Origin: Methylobacillus flagellatus_A
Lineage (GTDB): Bacteria > Pseudomonadota > Gammaproteobacteria > Burkholderiales > Methylophilaceae
Direction: 5' to 3' (one strand)
Assembly (NCBI RefSeq): GCF_031344055.1
Contig: NZ_JADBEN010000002.1
Length of the DNA: 64,000 bases
Under the pieces are notes generated by a model, which searched no databases, was not told the DNA's origin, and saw only the letters and a list, made by a program, of their open reading frames with translations. Both the position numbers and the translations under genes were made by a program. This document shows positions 43,734-53,134 of the stretch, one piece after another (the first letter of the stretch is position 1; every line of letters begins with the position of its first letter).

Positions 43734-44828
43734 CTAGGCGCCGAATTCCCCCTTCGCGCTTTCGTTCGTGAACCTGATCTTAAGCGACAAGTCATTGCGC
43801 GAATCGGCGCTTGCCAGCGCATTGCCTTCCGAGATGTCGCCTTGGCTGAAGAGCTCGAACAGGGACTGGTCGAAGGTGCGCATGCCGATGTCCTGGTTGT
43901 TGGCCATGACTTCCTTCACCTCTTCCAGCTTGGACTTGAGGATAAGCTCGGCAATGTAGGGCGTATTGATGAGCACTTCCGTGGCGACGACGCGCTTGGC
44001 CTTGATGCCGGGAACCAGGCGCTGCGAGATGATCGCCGCCAGGTTGAGCGAGAGGCTGAGCTGTATGCCTTGCTTGCCGTCCGGCGGGAAGAACGACAGG
44101 ATGCGCTCGAGCGCCTGGTTGGCGTTGTTGGCATGCAGCGTGGCGAGGCAGAGGTGGCCGGTCTCGGAATAGGCGATCGCGTGCTTCATGGTTTCCATGT
44201 CGCGGATCTCGCCGATGAGGATGACGTCAGGCGCTTGCCGCATGGCGTTCTTCAGGCCATTCTCGAAGCTCAGGGTATCGATGCCGATTTCGCGTTGGTC
44301 CACGACGGATTTCTTATGGTCGTGGATAAACTCGATCGGGTCTTCCAGTGTCAGGATGTGGCCATCGCGGCTGGCGTTGCGATGGTCGATCATGGAGGCA
44401 AGCGTCGTGGATTTTCCCGAGCCGGTCGCACCCACCACCAGGATCAGTCCGCGCTGGCGCATGATGAGCTCGTTCAATACGGGAGGCATCCCCAGGCTTT
44501 GCAGGCTGGGGATGATGTGCTTGATATAGCGGACCACCATCGCCACCTCGCCGCGCTGGCGGAAGACATTGATGCGGAAGCGCCCAAGGCCATGCAGGCT
44601 GAGGGCAAAATTCATCTCCAGCGTCTGTTCGAATTCCTTTTGCTGGGCTGGCGACATCAGGGCATAGGCAATTTCCTTCACCATGCCCGGCGCCATGACC
44701 TGGGCATTGATCGGGATGGTCTGGCCTTCGATGTCGATATGGATGGCGGTGCCGGTACTGAAGAATAGGTCGGAGCCGTTTTTCTCGACCATGAACTTGA
44801 GTATGGGGGTGATGTCGATTGCCGCCAT
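43734..44828 (-). CDS. pilU: type IV pilus retraction ATPase, PilU
   Basis: This hexameric motor ATPase works with PilT in pilus retraction and twitching motility. The 364-residue product starts at ATG 44828 (MAAIDITPILKFMVEKNGSD) with AGGAAGG just upstream. The Walker A is LVVGATGSGKSTTLASMIDH, the Asp box ILTLEDPIEFIHDHKKSVVD, the Walker B APDVILIGEIRDMETM, and the His box TGHLCLATLHANNANQAL. The sequence character and C-terminus are closer to PilU than PilT. pilT itself is not in the window. It is divergent from a c-di-GMP enzyme gene, an interesting link because c-di-GMP controls pili. Confidence 0.92.
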   Translation of the reverse strand: MAAIDITPILKFMVEKNGSDLFFSTGTAIHIDIEGQTIPINAQVMAPGMVKEIAYALMSPAQQKEFEQTLEMNFALSLHGLGRFRINVFRQRGEVAMVVRYIKHIIPSLQSLGMPPVLNELIMRQRGLILVVGATGSGKSTTLASMIDHRNASRDGHILTLEDPIEFIHDHKKSVVDQREIGIDTLSFENGLKNAMRQAPDVILIGEIRDMETMKHAIAYSETGHLCLATLHANNANQALERILSFFPPDGKQGIQLSLSLNLAAIISQRLVPGIKAKRVVATEVLINTPYIAELILKSKLEEVKEVMANNQDIGMRTFDQSLFELFSQGDISEGNALASADSRNDLSLKIRFTNESAKGEFGA

Positions 44829-45060
44829 GTTGCCTTCCTGATTTTTGTTTGTGCCTACTGTATCACAAGGCGCAGGCTCCATGCTGGTGCGCCCATTGCA
44901 CCGCAGCCCGGCGCGCGCACCAATTCAAGGCGCCATTCCTGGCATGCCTCCTGCATTGAGCGGGGTGCTGGCAGGGCGAAACAGGATTGCAGGCCAGATT
45001 TCCATGAATGACAGGGCGGTTCTGCAAAAAATGGACAAAAGCATCATCACGTCATGTCGT

Positions 45061-45076
45061 TGGCATAAGGATTGCA
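45061..45076 (+). promoter_or_regulatory. sigma-54 promoter of the EAL-GGDEF gene
   Basis: TGGCATAAGGATTGCA carries GG and GC at the exact -24/-12 spacing (10 bases between) and matches the TGGCAC-N5-TTGCA consensus except one base. The transcript would start near 45087, about 32 bases before the ATG at 45119. No enhancer-binding protein gene is adjacent. Confidence 0.7.
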
Positions 45077-45118
45077 TTGCCTCATGCAGAATTTTCTCAC
45101 TTTGCGTATGAACAGGCC

Positions 45119-47542
45119 ATGCAGCTCTATATAAAACTCTTGAACAGCCCCTTGCAATCAGCCTCCGAAGCGCATGCCTCTCAGGGAGCGTCGCCTGTGG
45201 TGCTGGCGTTCCCTTGCGACCACGACCAGGAACTCCTGCATATCCTCGACAAGGTCTCGCTCGAATATACGGAGCAAGTGCTCGAGGAGGCTTACATCTG
45301 GTATGGGCCGGACGGCAGCCAGGGTATCGAGGAGCTGATGACCGGCGTCATGCCGTTCAATACCTTTTATGCCCGCATGCGGCACCCGTGGCTGCTGGAA
45401 GACTTGAGCCGGCACGTGGAAATGCACTTTCAGCCTATTGTAGACTTCACCCAGAACGGCAAGATTTTCGGTTACGAGGCCTTGTGCCGCTTGCGTGACC
45501 CCGATGGCAGGATGTTGAGCGGCGAAGATGCGTTCCGCCTAGCCAGGCAGGTGAACCGCGCCGTCGAGCTCGACATGGTGTGTCAGGACCTAGCCCTGGC
45601 GGGCAAGGCCAAGGCTATTCCCCACGGCACTCCCTTGTTCATCAACGTCTTGCCGCAAACCATCATGCGCGGGGACTGGCTGTCGGTGATGCTGGATGCG
45701 CTTGACCGCCACGGCATGGAGCACCGCGACGTGGTGATCGAAATCGTGGAAAGCGAGGAAGTGTCGCCCGAGGTGCTAGCCAAGCACTGCGACGTGATCC
45801 GCACCCAGGGGTTGCGCATCGCGCTTGACGATATGGGCTCGGGTTTCAACGGCCTGAGTACCCTGGCGGTGGTCAAGGCGGATTTCATCAAGATCGACAG
45901 GGCCATCGTGCACGAGGCGCAAGGCAGCCGCGTGCGCACCGTGCTGCTGGAGGCGATCATCTCCATGGCGCAGCGCCTGGGATGCACGATCGTGGCCGAG
46001 GGGCTGGAGCGCGTGGAGGATATTACCTATTGCCAGGATCTCGGCCTGGTGTATGCGCAAGGATTCTATTTTGCCAAGCCCGAAGCAGTGCCGGCCCAAA
46101 TGGTGACGGCGCTGCCGGCGCGGGATGAGTCTCATCGCTCCTCGATCCCGGATGAATTCCGCATCAACGAATTCGTCAGCCGCGGTATCACCATCGAGGT
46201 CAACACTCCCATAGACCAAGCCCGGAAGATGTTCATTGAAAACCCGGACGTGGCCTGCGCCGTGGTGCTGGACAATTTGCGGCCTATCGGCTTGCTGAAG
46301 CGCGGCAAGGTGTTCACCTACCGCAACGATGCCTTGGGCAATTACTGCGACCCATTGCCGCGCATGATCACCTCGCGCATGCCTTCGGCCACGCTGGCGC
46401 GCGGCCTGTACCTGGAACGCGGCGAGATCGAGCCCTGGATCATGGTCAGCGACGATGGCGTCTATATCGGCATTGTGCATCCGCTGGAAATCATGTCGCA
46501 GATCATCAGCCGCAAGACCAGCTCGGGCAACCTGCACCCCTTGAGCCACCTCACCACAGGGCCGACGCTGCGCCAGTCCCTGGATGTGAGCTTGCGCAAC
46601 AATCCCACTACGCAGCTGGTCTATATCGACCTCGACCATTTCAAGGCCTACAACGACCGTTACGGCTTCATCCGCGGCGATGCCATGATCCGCCTGTTGT
46701 CCGAGATCGTGCGCCAGGAGTTCAACAACCGTGCAGGCGTGCTGGTCGGCCATATCGGCGGGGATGATTTCGTCTTGATCCTGGATCATGAGGACCCGGG
46801 GCTGGTCAACTTGCTATTGAAGGTGGTGAGCCACTTCCAGGCACTGGCGGTGCACCTGTACGACAGCAGCGACCTGGAGCGCGGCTTCTTTACTACCGAG
46901 GACGGCAAGGACCACCCGGTCGCGAGCGTCTCCATCGCGGTGGTCAACGGCAACCAGGGGCGCATTTCCAATAGCGTCGCTGCAGCCGAGCGCGCCGCCT
47001 CGCTCAAGAAAATCGGCAAATCCAATATCGGCAGCATCATTGTCGTGGAGTCGGACCCGCCACGCCTGGTCATTCCCCGCAGCGATGAATACATTAACTG
47101 GCAATCGCGCGCGCTCAATGCGCTCAAGCTGCTGCAGACCGTACCGCGCAATGCGGATGCGCATTGCCTGGATAGCTGCTTCTCCGACTATCCGTTCTTC
47201 GAAGTGGTGTTCGAGCTCAACCCGGACGGCAGCCAGCGTTTCGCAAACTGGATCAATCCCAATATGTACGGCAAGATCAAGGCGGGCGGGGCAGGGGCCG
47301 ACCGCAGCCTGCAGGCTTATTACACCGCGGTGCGCGATTCGCTCAACCCCTATATCTCGAGCATCTACCTATCCACCGCGACCGAGGATTTCTGCCTCAC
47401 GGTATCCTTGCCCTTATTCGATGCGGATGGCGGCTTGAGCAGCATCCTGGTGGCCGACATCAATATCGCCGCCATGGCAATGCTGAGCAGCCTGCCTGCC
47501 GAGCCTGAGGGAGCTAGCCTTGCTTCAACTGCGATAGCCTGA
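45119..47542 (+). CDS. c-di-GMP turnover protein, EAL-CBS-GGDEF with C-terminal sensor-like region
   Basis: The 807-residue protein starts at ATG 45119 (MQLYIKLLNS); earlier starts lie before its promoter. The EAL domain (about 85-330) has E-A-L-C-R at 120-124, Asn in FINVLPQ, Glu in VVIEIVESEE, the D-D pair in IALDDMGSGF, Lys in FIKIDRAI and VAEGLE, so phosphodiesterase activity is expected. A CBS pair is at about 345-470. The GGDEF domain (about 495-660) has the variant GGDDF at 547-551 and no RxxD inhibitory site. The last 120 residues resemble a Cache/PDC sensor fold (SCFSDYPFFEVVFELNPDGS). It is cytosolic. A sigma-54 promoter precedes it and divergent pilU is next. Confidence 0.9.
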   Translation: MQLYIKLLNSPLQSASEAHASQGASPVVLAFPCDHDQELLHILDKVSLEYTEQVLEEAYIWYGPDGSQGIEELMTGVMPFNTFYARMRHPWLLEDLSRHVEMHFQPIVDFTQNGKIFGYEALCRLRDPDGRMLSGEDAFRLARQVNRAVELDMVCQDLALAGKAKAIPHGTPLFINVLPQTIMRGDWLSVMLDALDRHGMEHRDVVIEIVESEEVSPEVLAKHCDVIRTQGLRIALDDMGSGFNGLSTLAVVKADFIKIDRAIVHEAQGSRVRTVLLEAIISMAQRLGCTIVAEGLERVEDITYCQDLGLVYAQGFYFAKPEAVPAQMVTALPARDESHRSSIPDEFRINEFVSRGITIEVNTPIDQARKMFIENPDVACAVVLDNLRPIGLLKRGKVFTYRNDALGNYCDPLPRMITSRMPSATLARGLYLERGEIEPWIMVSDDGVYIGIVHPLEIMSQIISRKTSSGNLHPLSHLTTGPTLRQSLDVSLRNNPTTQLVYIDLDHFKAYNDRYGFIRGDAMIRLLSEIVRQEFNNRAGVLVGHIGGDDFVLILDHEDPGLVNLLLKVVSHFQALAVHLYDSSDLERGFFTTEDGKDHPVASVSIAVVNGNQGRISNSVAAAERAASLKKIGKSNIGSIIVVESDPPRLVIPRSDEYINWQSRALNALKLLQTVPRNADAHCLDSCFSDYPFFEVVFELNPDGSQRFANWINPNMYGKIKAGGAGADRSLQAYYTAVRDSLNPYISSIYLSTATEDFCLTVSLPLFDADGGLSSILVADINIAAMAMLSSLPAEPEGASLASTAIA

Positions 47543-49616
47543 GGTAAAGCGCTTCAATGTCGCGGGTAAAGCGCCCGGTATCGAAAAGCGCCGAAGGCTC
47601 GCGCGTGCTCAGCAACTGGTCCCGGTACTGCTTTAACAGCGCCGGCTCATGGGCAAGTTTCAGCGCCAGCGCTTCATAGGCTGCCAGGCCCGTTGTCACG
47701 AGCTCGCCCAGGCCAACAGCCTGCAGCAGGCTGGCAGCCACGCGGCTGGCGAAGGTGCCGCCGCGGCATGTGATCAGCGGGACGCCCATCCACAAGGCGT
47801 CGCTTGCCGTGGTATGGGCATTGTAGGGGATAGTATCGAGGAACAGGTCTGCATGGGCATGCCGGGCAAGATGCTGGTCCATCGGCACCCTCGGGGCGAA
47901 GACTAGGCGCGAAGCCGCAATGCCATGGCTTTCCGCCGCCTGCCGCAGATTCCGGCTGGCCTCGGGGTGGCCTTGCAATAGCCAGAGCACGCTGCCGGGA
48001 GTCGCTTGCAGCAGCCGCATCCAGCAGGAAAACACCTCGGGCGTGATCTTGAAGCTCTGGTTGAAGCAGCAATACACAAACGCATTTTCAGGAAGGGCGC
48101 AGGACTCCCGGCTGGGCGCCGGGGCCACCGGGCGTTTGCGGTCGTTGGGCTGGTAAGCATGAGGCAGCAATGCCAGCCGCTCCGAATAATGATCTTGCTC
48201 GGTTTCAGGCGTAATGACCGCGTCGCTGATCAGGTAGTCAACGAACGGCGCGCCCATGGTGCCGGGGAAGCCCAGCCAGGATGCCTGTACCGGCGCAGGG
48301 CGGAGCGCCAGTATGCCGCTGCGGCTGGACTGGGTATAGCCGGTGAGGTCGATCAGGATGTCCACCTCGTCGGCATGTATCCTCTCTGCGGTGGCTTGCA
48401 ACGACAGCGGGCGGATATCGACGAAGTGGTCCACGGCTTGTTGCAGGCGCAATCTTGCAGGCGTGCGGTCATCCACTCCATAGGAATAAGCGCTGACCTT
48501 GAAATGTTCCCTATCGTGCAGTTCCAGCATCTCGGTGACGAGCGAGGCGAGCGGATGCAGCCGGAAATCGCAGGACAGGTAGCCGATATGCAGCTTTCCG
48601 CCGGTTCGGGACTTTGCTTGCAGTAAACTTGCTTGTGTTAATGGCGTTGCAGATAACAGCTGTCCGTGCCGGTTGTTCGTCCAGTTCTGCGCGCATTTGA
48701 GCTGCTCCGCAGGCGTGGTGCCAGGCATGGAGAGAAAGGCGAACGGCGACACCTGGGCCTCGGGAATGTCGTTGACCCAGCGCCTGATCTCGGCAATATC
48801 GGCATCGAGGTGTTGCCAATCGCAGAGGTGCTGCCGCTGGTGCACCAAATGCACGCGGGCATGGTATAGCCTGGGATTGATCGCCAGCGCCCGCTCGTAG
48901 CAGGCGACGGCTTCAGGCAGTTGCTGCAGCTCGCGCAATACGTTGCCCAGGTTATTGTGCGCATCCGCATCCTCCGGGGAGATTGCCAGCGCGCGGCGGT
49001 AGCTTTCCGCCGCCAGGGCTGCCTGTCCCTGTTCGCGCAAGGCGTTGCCGAGGTTGTAGTGCCACGCGGCGTTGCCCGGCTGCAACGCAACGAGGTCGCG
49101 GAAATGCCGTTCGGCCTCGGCGAAATGGCCCGCCTGCTGCGCCTGGTTGCCCAGGGCCTGCAACACATTGCCCAGCCCGGCATGGATGTCGGCATCTTGC
49201 GGCGAGCGCTGCCTGGCTTCCAAATATGCGGTTCTTGCCGAGGCAAGGTCGCCTGCCGCATATTGCGCCGCTCCCAGGTTCTGCCAGAGGTCGCCGTCGC
49301 CAGGCGCCAATGCCAGGCCCTGGCGGAATTGGTGGATGGCGGCATCAAGCTGGCCGTCGGCGCGCAATGCCAGCCCGAGGTTGTTGTGCTGGTCGGCATC
49401 GCCTGGGTTGATGCGGATGGCGTTAGCTATCAATTCGATAGCCTGCTGGTGCCTGCCGGACTGGTGGCAGAGCACGCCGTAATAATGCAAACCGTGGGCA
49501 TGCCGGGGAGCGGCGGCCAGCAACTGCCGGTAGAACTGTTCCGCCTGTTTCAGTTGCCCCTGGCGGTGCGCATCAAGGGCCGCATGGAATAGCTGGTCTG
49601 GATTCATGCCCTGCAT
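47514..49616 (-). CDS. TPR and O-GlcNAc-transferase-like (GT41) protein
   Basis: In the 700-residue cytosolic protein, about seven tetratricopeptide repeats occupy residues 5-265 (for example GDADQHNNLGLALRADGQLD and DADAHNNLGNVLRELQQLPE). A GT41/SPINDLY-like glycosyltransferase half follows (about 335-690), with LHIGYLSCDFRLHPLASLVT, VDILIDLTGYTQSSRSGILA, the LGFPGTMGAPFVDYLISD motif and DLFLDTIPYNAHTTASDALW. Bacterial members glycosylate proteins such as adhesins, or EF-P-type targets, but the acceptor here is unknown. Its 3' end overlaps the convergent EAL-GGDEF gene by 29 bases. mnmC is 19 bases upstream on the same strand. Confidence 0.9.
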   Translation of the reverse strand: MQGMNPDQLFHAALDAHRQGQLKQAEQFYRQLLAAAPRHAHGLHYYGVLCHQSGRHQQAIELIANAIRINPGDADQHNNLGLALRADGQLDAAIHQFRQGLALAPGDGDLWQNLGAAQYAAGDLASARTAYLEARQRSPQDADIHAGLGNVLQALGNQAQQAGHFAEAERHFRDLVALQPGNAAWHYNLGNALREQGQAALAAESYRRALAISPEDADAHNNLGNVLRELQQLPEAVACYERALAINPRLYHARVHLVHQRQHLCDWQHLDADIAEIRRWVNDIPEAQVSPFAFLSMPGTTPAEQLKCAQNWTNNRHGQLLSATPLTQASLLQAKSRTGGKLHIGYLSCDFRLHPLASLVTEMLELHDREHFKVSAYSYGVDDRTPARLRLQQAVDHFVDIRPLSLQATAERIHADEVDILIDLTGYTQSSRSGILALRPAPVQASWLGFPGTMGAPFVDYLISDAVITPETEQDHYSERLALLPHAYQPNDRKRPVAPAPSRESCALPENAFVYCCFNQSFKITPEVFSCWMRLLQATPGSVLWLLQGHPEASRNLRQAAESHGIAASRLVFAPRVPMDQHLARHAHADLFLDTIPYNAHTTASDALWMGVPLITCRGGTFASRVAASLLQAVGLGELVTTGLAAYEALALKLAHEPALLKQYRDQLLSTREPSALFDTGRFTRDIEALYLRLSQLKQG

Positions 49617-49635
49617 TAAACCATATTAAAGACGA

Positions 49636-51576
49636 TCAACGCAGCGGGTGGCATGCCAGGCCGCGCACCAGGCGCTTCAATCCCAGTTTGCGCAACGCGA
49701 AGCGATTGGGGTCCAGGGCGGCAAGCAGCTCGCTATCGACCGGGGCGGGTTCGTGATGGATGGCGCAGGCCAGCATTTCCGCCGCGATCGGGGCGGTGGC
49801 GAGCCCTTTGGAGCCATGGCCGGTATTGACGTACAGCCCCGGCAGCCAAGGCAGGCTGGAAGCCGGATCGGCAGTGTAACGCGGCGGCTTGGCCTCCAGC
49901 AGGGCGGCATCCAGTACCGGACCCACTAGCGGCAGGTAGTCCGGGCTGGTGCAGCGGACGGCGGCCCGGCCTTGAGGCGATTGCGGCGTCAGGGCGGCGT
50001 ATAGCGACGGCGCCATGCGCTTGAGCATGTCCAGGTTCTGCTCGTGCTCTTCATCGCGCACCGAGGTCGCGGTGTCTCCCGGGACAAAAGTCGCTCCCAG
50101 GCAATAGCCGTCATCGATCAACGGGCTGATGTAGCCGTCCGTGCACAGCAGGGTATGCAGCACCGGTGCACCAGCGACATGTTTGAGCTGGCTGATCTGC
50201 CCGCGTACCTGCTCCAGCGGCAAATGGCGGGTCTGGGCAAAGCTGGCAGCTTGCGCGGCATTGGCGACGACGACGATGTCTGCCTCGTCCAATAGCTGTT
50301 CACCCGTCCATACCTGCCAGCCGTTGCCTTGTTGCCTTAACTCGGTGGCACGCGCGGCAAATGTCCGCGTGATGTTGGCGTGCGCGGCCAGCGCTTCGCA
50401 ATAAGCCTGCGGCCTGACCCAGCCGGCCTCGGGGAAATGCAGGGCGCCATATTGCAAGGCAATGCCCGCAATCCTGCCGGCCTGTTCCCGGTCGACCCAG
50501 TGCAGCAGTTCGGGTGAAAGCCCCTGCTCGGCGATGGTCCGGCAGCGCTCCAGCTCGCGTTGGTCGAAAGCCAGTTGCAGCATGCCGCAGCGCGCATGGA
50601 AGGCTGCATCCAGCCCAAGCTGCCGGAGCAGGCGCAGGCTATGCAGATACCCTGCAAGCGAAAGGCGGCCCAGCGGCACGTCCTTGCGCGCGAGCTTGGG
50701 ATAGAGCACGCCCACTGGGTTTCCTGAGGCATGTTGCGCCAGCGCCGGTTCCTGCTCGACCAGGTTGACCTGCCAGCCGCGCTCGGCAAGCGCATGGCCG
50801 CTGGCGGTGCCGGCAATGCCGCCGCCGATGACGACGGCGCGTCCGGCTTGCCTGGCGGGACGTTCGTCCCGCGTGAAGCGGCCGCACAGCATTTCGCGCT
50901 TGCGCCCGTGCCCGGCGACCTTGCGCACCTCGAAGCCGGCGGCCTGCAGGCCGCGCTTGACGATGCCTGCGCTGGTGAACGTGGCAAAGGTGGTCTGCTT
51001 GTGCGAGAAAGCAGCTATGGTGGCGAACAGCGCCTCCTGCCACATTTCCGGGTTGCGCGAGGGCGCGAAGCCGTCCAGGAACCAGGCGTCGGCGCGGCTG
51101 TTCAATTGCGGCAGCAACTCGAGCACCTCGCCAATCAATAGTGTCAGCTGCACCCGTCCCTGGCAAAACACCAGCCTTTGCCAGCCGGGAACGATCTGAT
51201 GGTATTCGGAGAGGAGGGCCGCGCTGTAATGCCTTAACTCAGGCCATAAGTTCAATGCGCGGGCGAGGTCGGCGCGGCTGAGCGGGAATTTCTCAACGCT
51301 GACGAAGTGCAGCCTGGCATGGGAAGGGGCCGTCCGCTCCCACAATTCCCAGGCGCAGAGGAAATTGAGCCCGGTGCCGAAGCCGGTCTCGACAATCGTG
51401 AATGCGTCCTGCTGCAATGCCTGCCAGCGTTCCGCGAGCTGGTTGTGGCGAAGAAACACATGGCGCGTCTCTTCCAGTCCGCTTTCCCGCGAGAAATACA
51501 CATCGCCGAAATGCGCAGAATAGGGCTGGCCTTCGTGCCATTCCAGCAATGCCTGATGGGGAGGTTGTGTAGACAT
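49636..51576 (-). CDS. mnmC: bifunctional tRNA mnm5s2U34 synthesis enzyme
   Basis: MnmC finishes the mnm5(s2)U34 wobble modification in tRNA Glu, Lys, Gln and others. The C-terminal FAD oxidase removes the carboxymethyl group and the N-terminal SAM methyltransferase adds methyl. The 646-residue product has the methyltransferase part at 1-235 (VETGFGTGLNFLCAWELWER, AWFLDGFAPSRNPEMW) and the FAD part from about 245 (AVVIGGGIAGTASGHALAER, then YVNTGHGSKGLATAPIAAEM). Both halves look intact. It is on the strand with the TPR/GT41 gene and divergent from modA. A substrate, tRNA-Glu(TTC), is encoded at 57355-57430. Confidence 0.95.
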   Translation of the reverse strand: MSTQPPHQALLEWHEGQPYSAHFGDVYFSRESGLEETRHVFLRHNQLAERWQALQQDAFTIVETGFGTGLNFLCAWELWERTAPSHARLHFVSVEKFPLSRADLARALNLWPELRHYSAALLSEYHQIVPGWQRLVFCQGRVQLTLLIGEVLELLPQLNSRADAWFLDGFAPSRNPEMWQEALFATIAAFSHKQTTFATFTSAGIVKRGLQAAGFEVRKVAGHGRKREMLCGRFTRDERPARQAGRAVVIGGGIAGTASGHALAERGWQVNLVEQEPALAQHASGNPVGVLYPKLARKDVPLGRLSLAGYLHSLRLLRQLGLDAAFHARCGMLQLAFDQRELERCRTIAEQGLSPELLHWVDREQAGRIAGIALQYGALHFPEAGWVRPQAYCEALAAHANITRTFAARATELRQQGNGWQVWTGEQLLDEADIVVVANAAQAASFAQTRHLPLEQVRGQISQLKHVAGAPVLHTLLCTDGYISPLIDDGYCLGATFVPGDTATSVRDEEHEQNLDMLKRMAPSLYAALTPQSPQGRAAVRCTSPDYLPLVGPVLDAALLEAKPPRYTADPASSLPWLPGLYVNTGHGSKGLATAPIAAEMLACAIHHEPAPVDSELLAALDPNRFALRKLGLKRLVRGLACHPLR

Positions 51577-51608
51577 GTTCTTTTTTGACTGGCTTGATTA
51601 TAATATTT

Positions 51609-51632
51609 CGTTATATTTTAAAGAAAATAATG
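51609..51632 (+). promoter_or_regulatory. ModE-like operator before modA
   Basis: CGTTATAT (51609-51616), an 8-base spacer, and AAATAATG (51625-51632) match in spacing and nearly in sequence the E. coli ModE operator half-sites (CGTTATAT-N8-ACATAACG). The site overlaps an AT-rich promoter zone with TATAAT at 51599-51604. No modE gene is visible in the window. Confidence 0.5.
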
Positions 51633-51676
51633 CAGTCACTCGTCAACCCGCCATTTTCCAAAGAAAGCATATCATC

Positions 51677-52447
51677 ATGAAATCAACCGCCTTGCGCCTG
51701 GCTTTATCCCTGAGCCTGCTATTCAGCCTGGCCGCACATGCGGAACCTGCGCGGGTCGCGGCGGCAGCCGACCTCAAGTTCGTCCTCGAGGAACTCACTC
51801 AGGCATTCGAGAAACAAGGCGGGGAAAAGCCCGCCGTTACCTACGGCTCGTCTGGCGCCATCACGACGCAAATCAGCAATGGCGCGCCCTTCGAGCTTTT
51901 CCTTTCCGCGGATGAGGCATATGTGGCCAAGCTCAATAGCGGCGGCTTCACCCGGGACGAAGGCGTATTGTACGCTACCGGCCACCTGGTCATCGTGGCT
52001 CCCAAGCAAGCAGCATTGGAAGTCGATCCCGAACTCAAGGGTTTACAGGCTGCCTTGAAGACTGGCAAACTGCAACGCTTTGCGATTGCCAACCCCGAGC
52101 ATGCGCCTTACGGCCGCCGCGCGGTCGAGGTGCTGAAGCATGCGGGCATCTGGGAGCAGATCCAGCCCAAGCTGGTGCTGGGGGAGAACGTCGCCCAGGC
52201 AGCCCAGTTTGCCACCAGCGGCTCTACGGACGGCGGCATTGTGGCGCTATCGCTCGTGAAATCACCCCAATTGGTCAATACCGTGAAATATGCAGAAATC
52301 CCTGAAAGCTGGCACAGTCCGCAACGCCAGCGCATGGTATTGCTCAAGAGCTCCGGCAGCAATGCCAAGGCATTCTATGACTTCCTGCAGCAACCTGCGG
52401 CTCGACAAGTGTTTCGCCGTTATGGTTTCGTCCTGCCCGGCGAGTAG
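51677..52447 (+). CDS. modA: molybdate ABC transporter, periplasmic binding protein
   Basis: The 256-residue oxyanion-binding protein starts at ATG 51677 (MKSTALRLALSLSLLFSLAA), with the signal peptide cleaved after AAHA. Longer in-frame starts lack a signal. The mature start ARVAAAADLKFVLEELTQAF and YGSSGAITTQISNGAPFELF carry the Ser residues that hold molybdate, and NPEHAPYGRRAVEVLKHAG is a family motif. It is the first gene of modABC, 6 bases before modB. It is probably repressed by molybdate through a ModE-like regulator at the upstream site. Confidence 0.94.
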   Translation: MKSTALRLALSLSLLFSLAAHAEPARVAAAADLKFVLEELTQAFEKQGGEKPAVTYGSSGAITTQISNGAPFELFLSADEAYVAKLNSGGFTRDEGVLYATGHLVIVAPKQAALEVDPELKGLQAALKTGKLQRFAIANPEHAPYGRRAVEVLKHAGIWEQIQPKLVLGENVAQAAQFATSGSTDGGIVALSLVKSPQLVNTVKYAEIPESWHSPQRQRMVLLKSSGSNAKAFYDFLQQPAARQVFRRYGFVLPGE

Positions 52448-52453
52448 ACGCTG

Positions 52454-53134
52454 ATGGATTGGATCGCCCTCGGGCTGTCGCTCAAGCTGGGTCTCATGAC
52501 CATTATCGTGCTGGTGCCGCTGGCGTTGCTGGCCGCGCGCTGGCTGGCCTACCGCCAGTTTACGGGAAAGCCGGTGATAGAGGCCTTGCTGGCCGTGCCC
52601 TTGGTTCTGCCGCCCACGGTAGTGGGCTATTACCTGCTGGTCGGCCTGGGTAGCCAGTCATGGCTCGGGCAGTGGCTGATGCAGTGGACCGGCCACCTGC
52701 TGGTGTTCCATTTTTCCGGCTTGTTGATCGCCTCCATCATCGTCAATATCCCGTTTGCCGTGCAGCCGATCCAGCGCGGGTTTGAATCCATTCCGCAGGA
52801 GGTGCGCGATGCTGCGGCGTGTTGCGGCATGTCCCCGTTGCGCACCTTGCTGACCGTGGAGCTGCCCTTGGCATGGCCCGGCATTGTGACTGCCATGGTA
52901 CTGACGTTCGCGCACACGCTGGGCGAATTCGGCGTCGTCCTCATGGTGGGCGGCAGCTTGCCTGGCGAAACCAAGACCATCGCGATCAGCATTTATGACC
53001 GGGTGCAGGCGCTGGATTTCGAAGCGGCGGGCAGCATGTCCTTGATGCTGCTGCTGTTCTCCGTCATCGTACTCGCGCTTGCCAACAGCCTTTCCAAGCG
53101 CTTTGGCCGTCGCGGAAACTACCATGAAATCTGA
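52454..53134 (+). CDS. modB: molybdate ABC transporter, permease
   Basis: The 226-residue inner-membrane permease has five or six helices, starting MDWIALGLSLKLGLMTIIVL. The substrate channel segment VPLVLPPTVVGYYLLVGLGS is typical of ModB. The EAA cytoplasmic loop is RDAAACCGMSPLRTLLTVEL, followed by the HTLGEFGVVLMVGGSLPGET motif. It starts 6 bases after modA, and its 3' end overlaps modC by 11 bases, so all three genes are translationally coupled. Confidence 0.95.
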   Translation: MDWIALGLSLKLGLMTIIVLVPLALLAARWLAYRQFTGKPVIEALLAVPLVLPPTVVGYYLLVGLGSQSWLGQWLMQWTGHLLVFHFSGLLIASIIVNIPFAVQPIQRGFESIPQEVRDAAACCGMSPLRTLLTVELPLAWPGIVTAMVLTFAHTLGEFGVVLMVGGSLPGETKTIAISIYDRVQALDFEAAGSMSLMLLLFSVIVLALANSLSKRFGRRGNYHEI

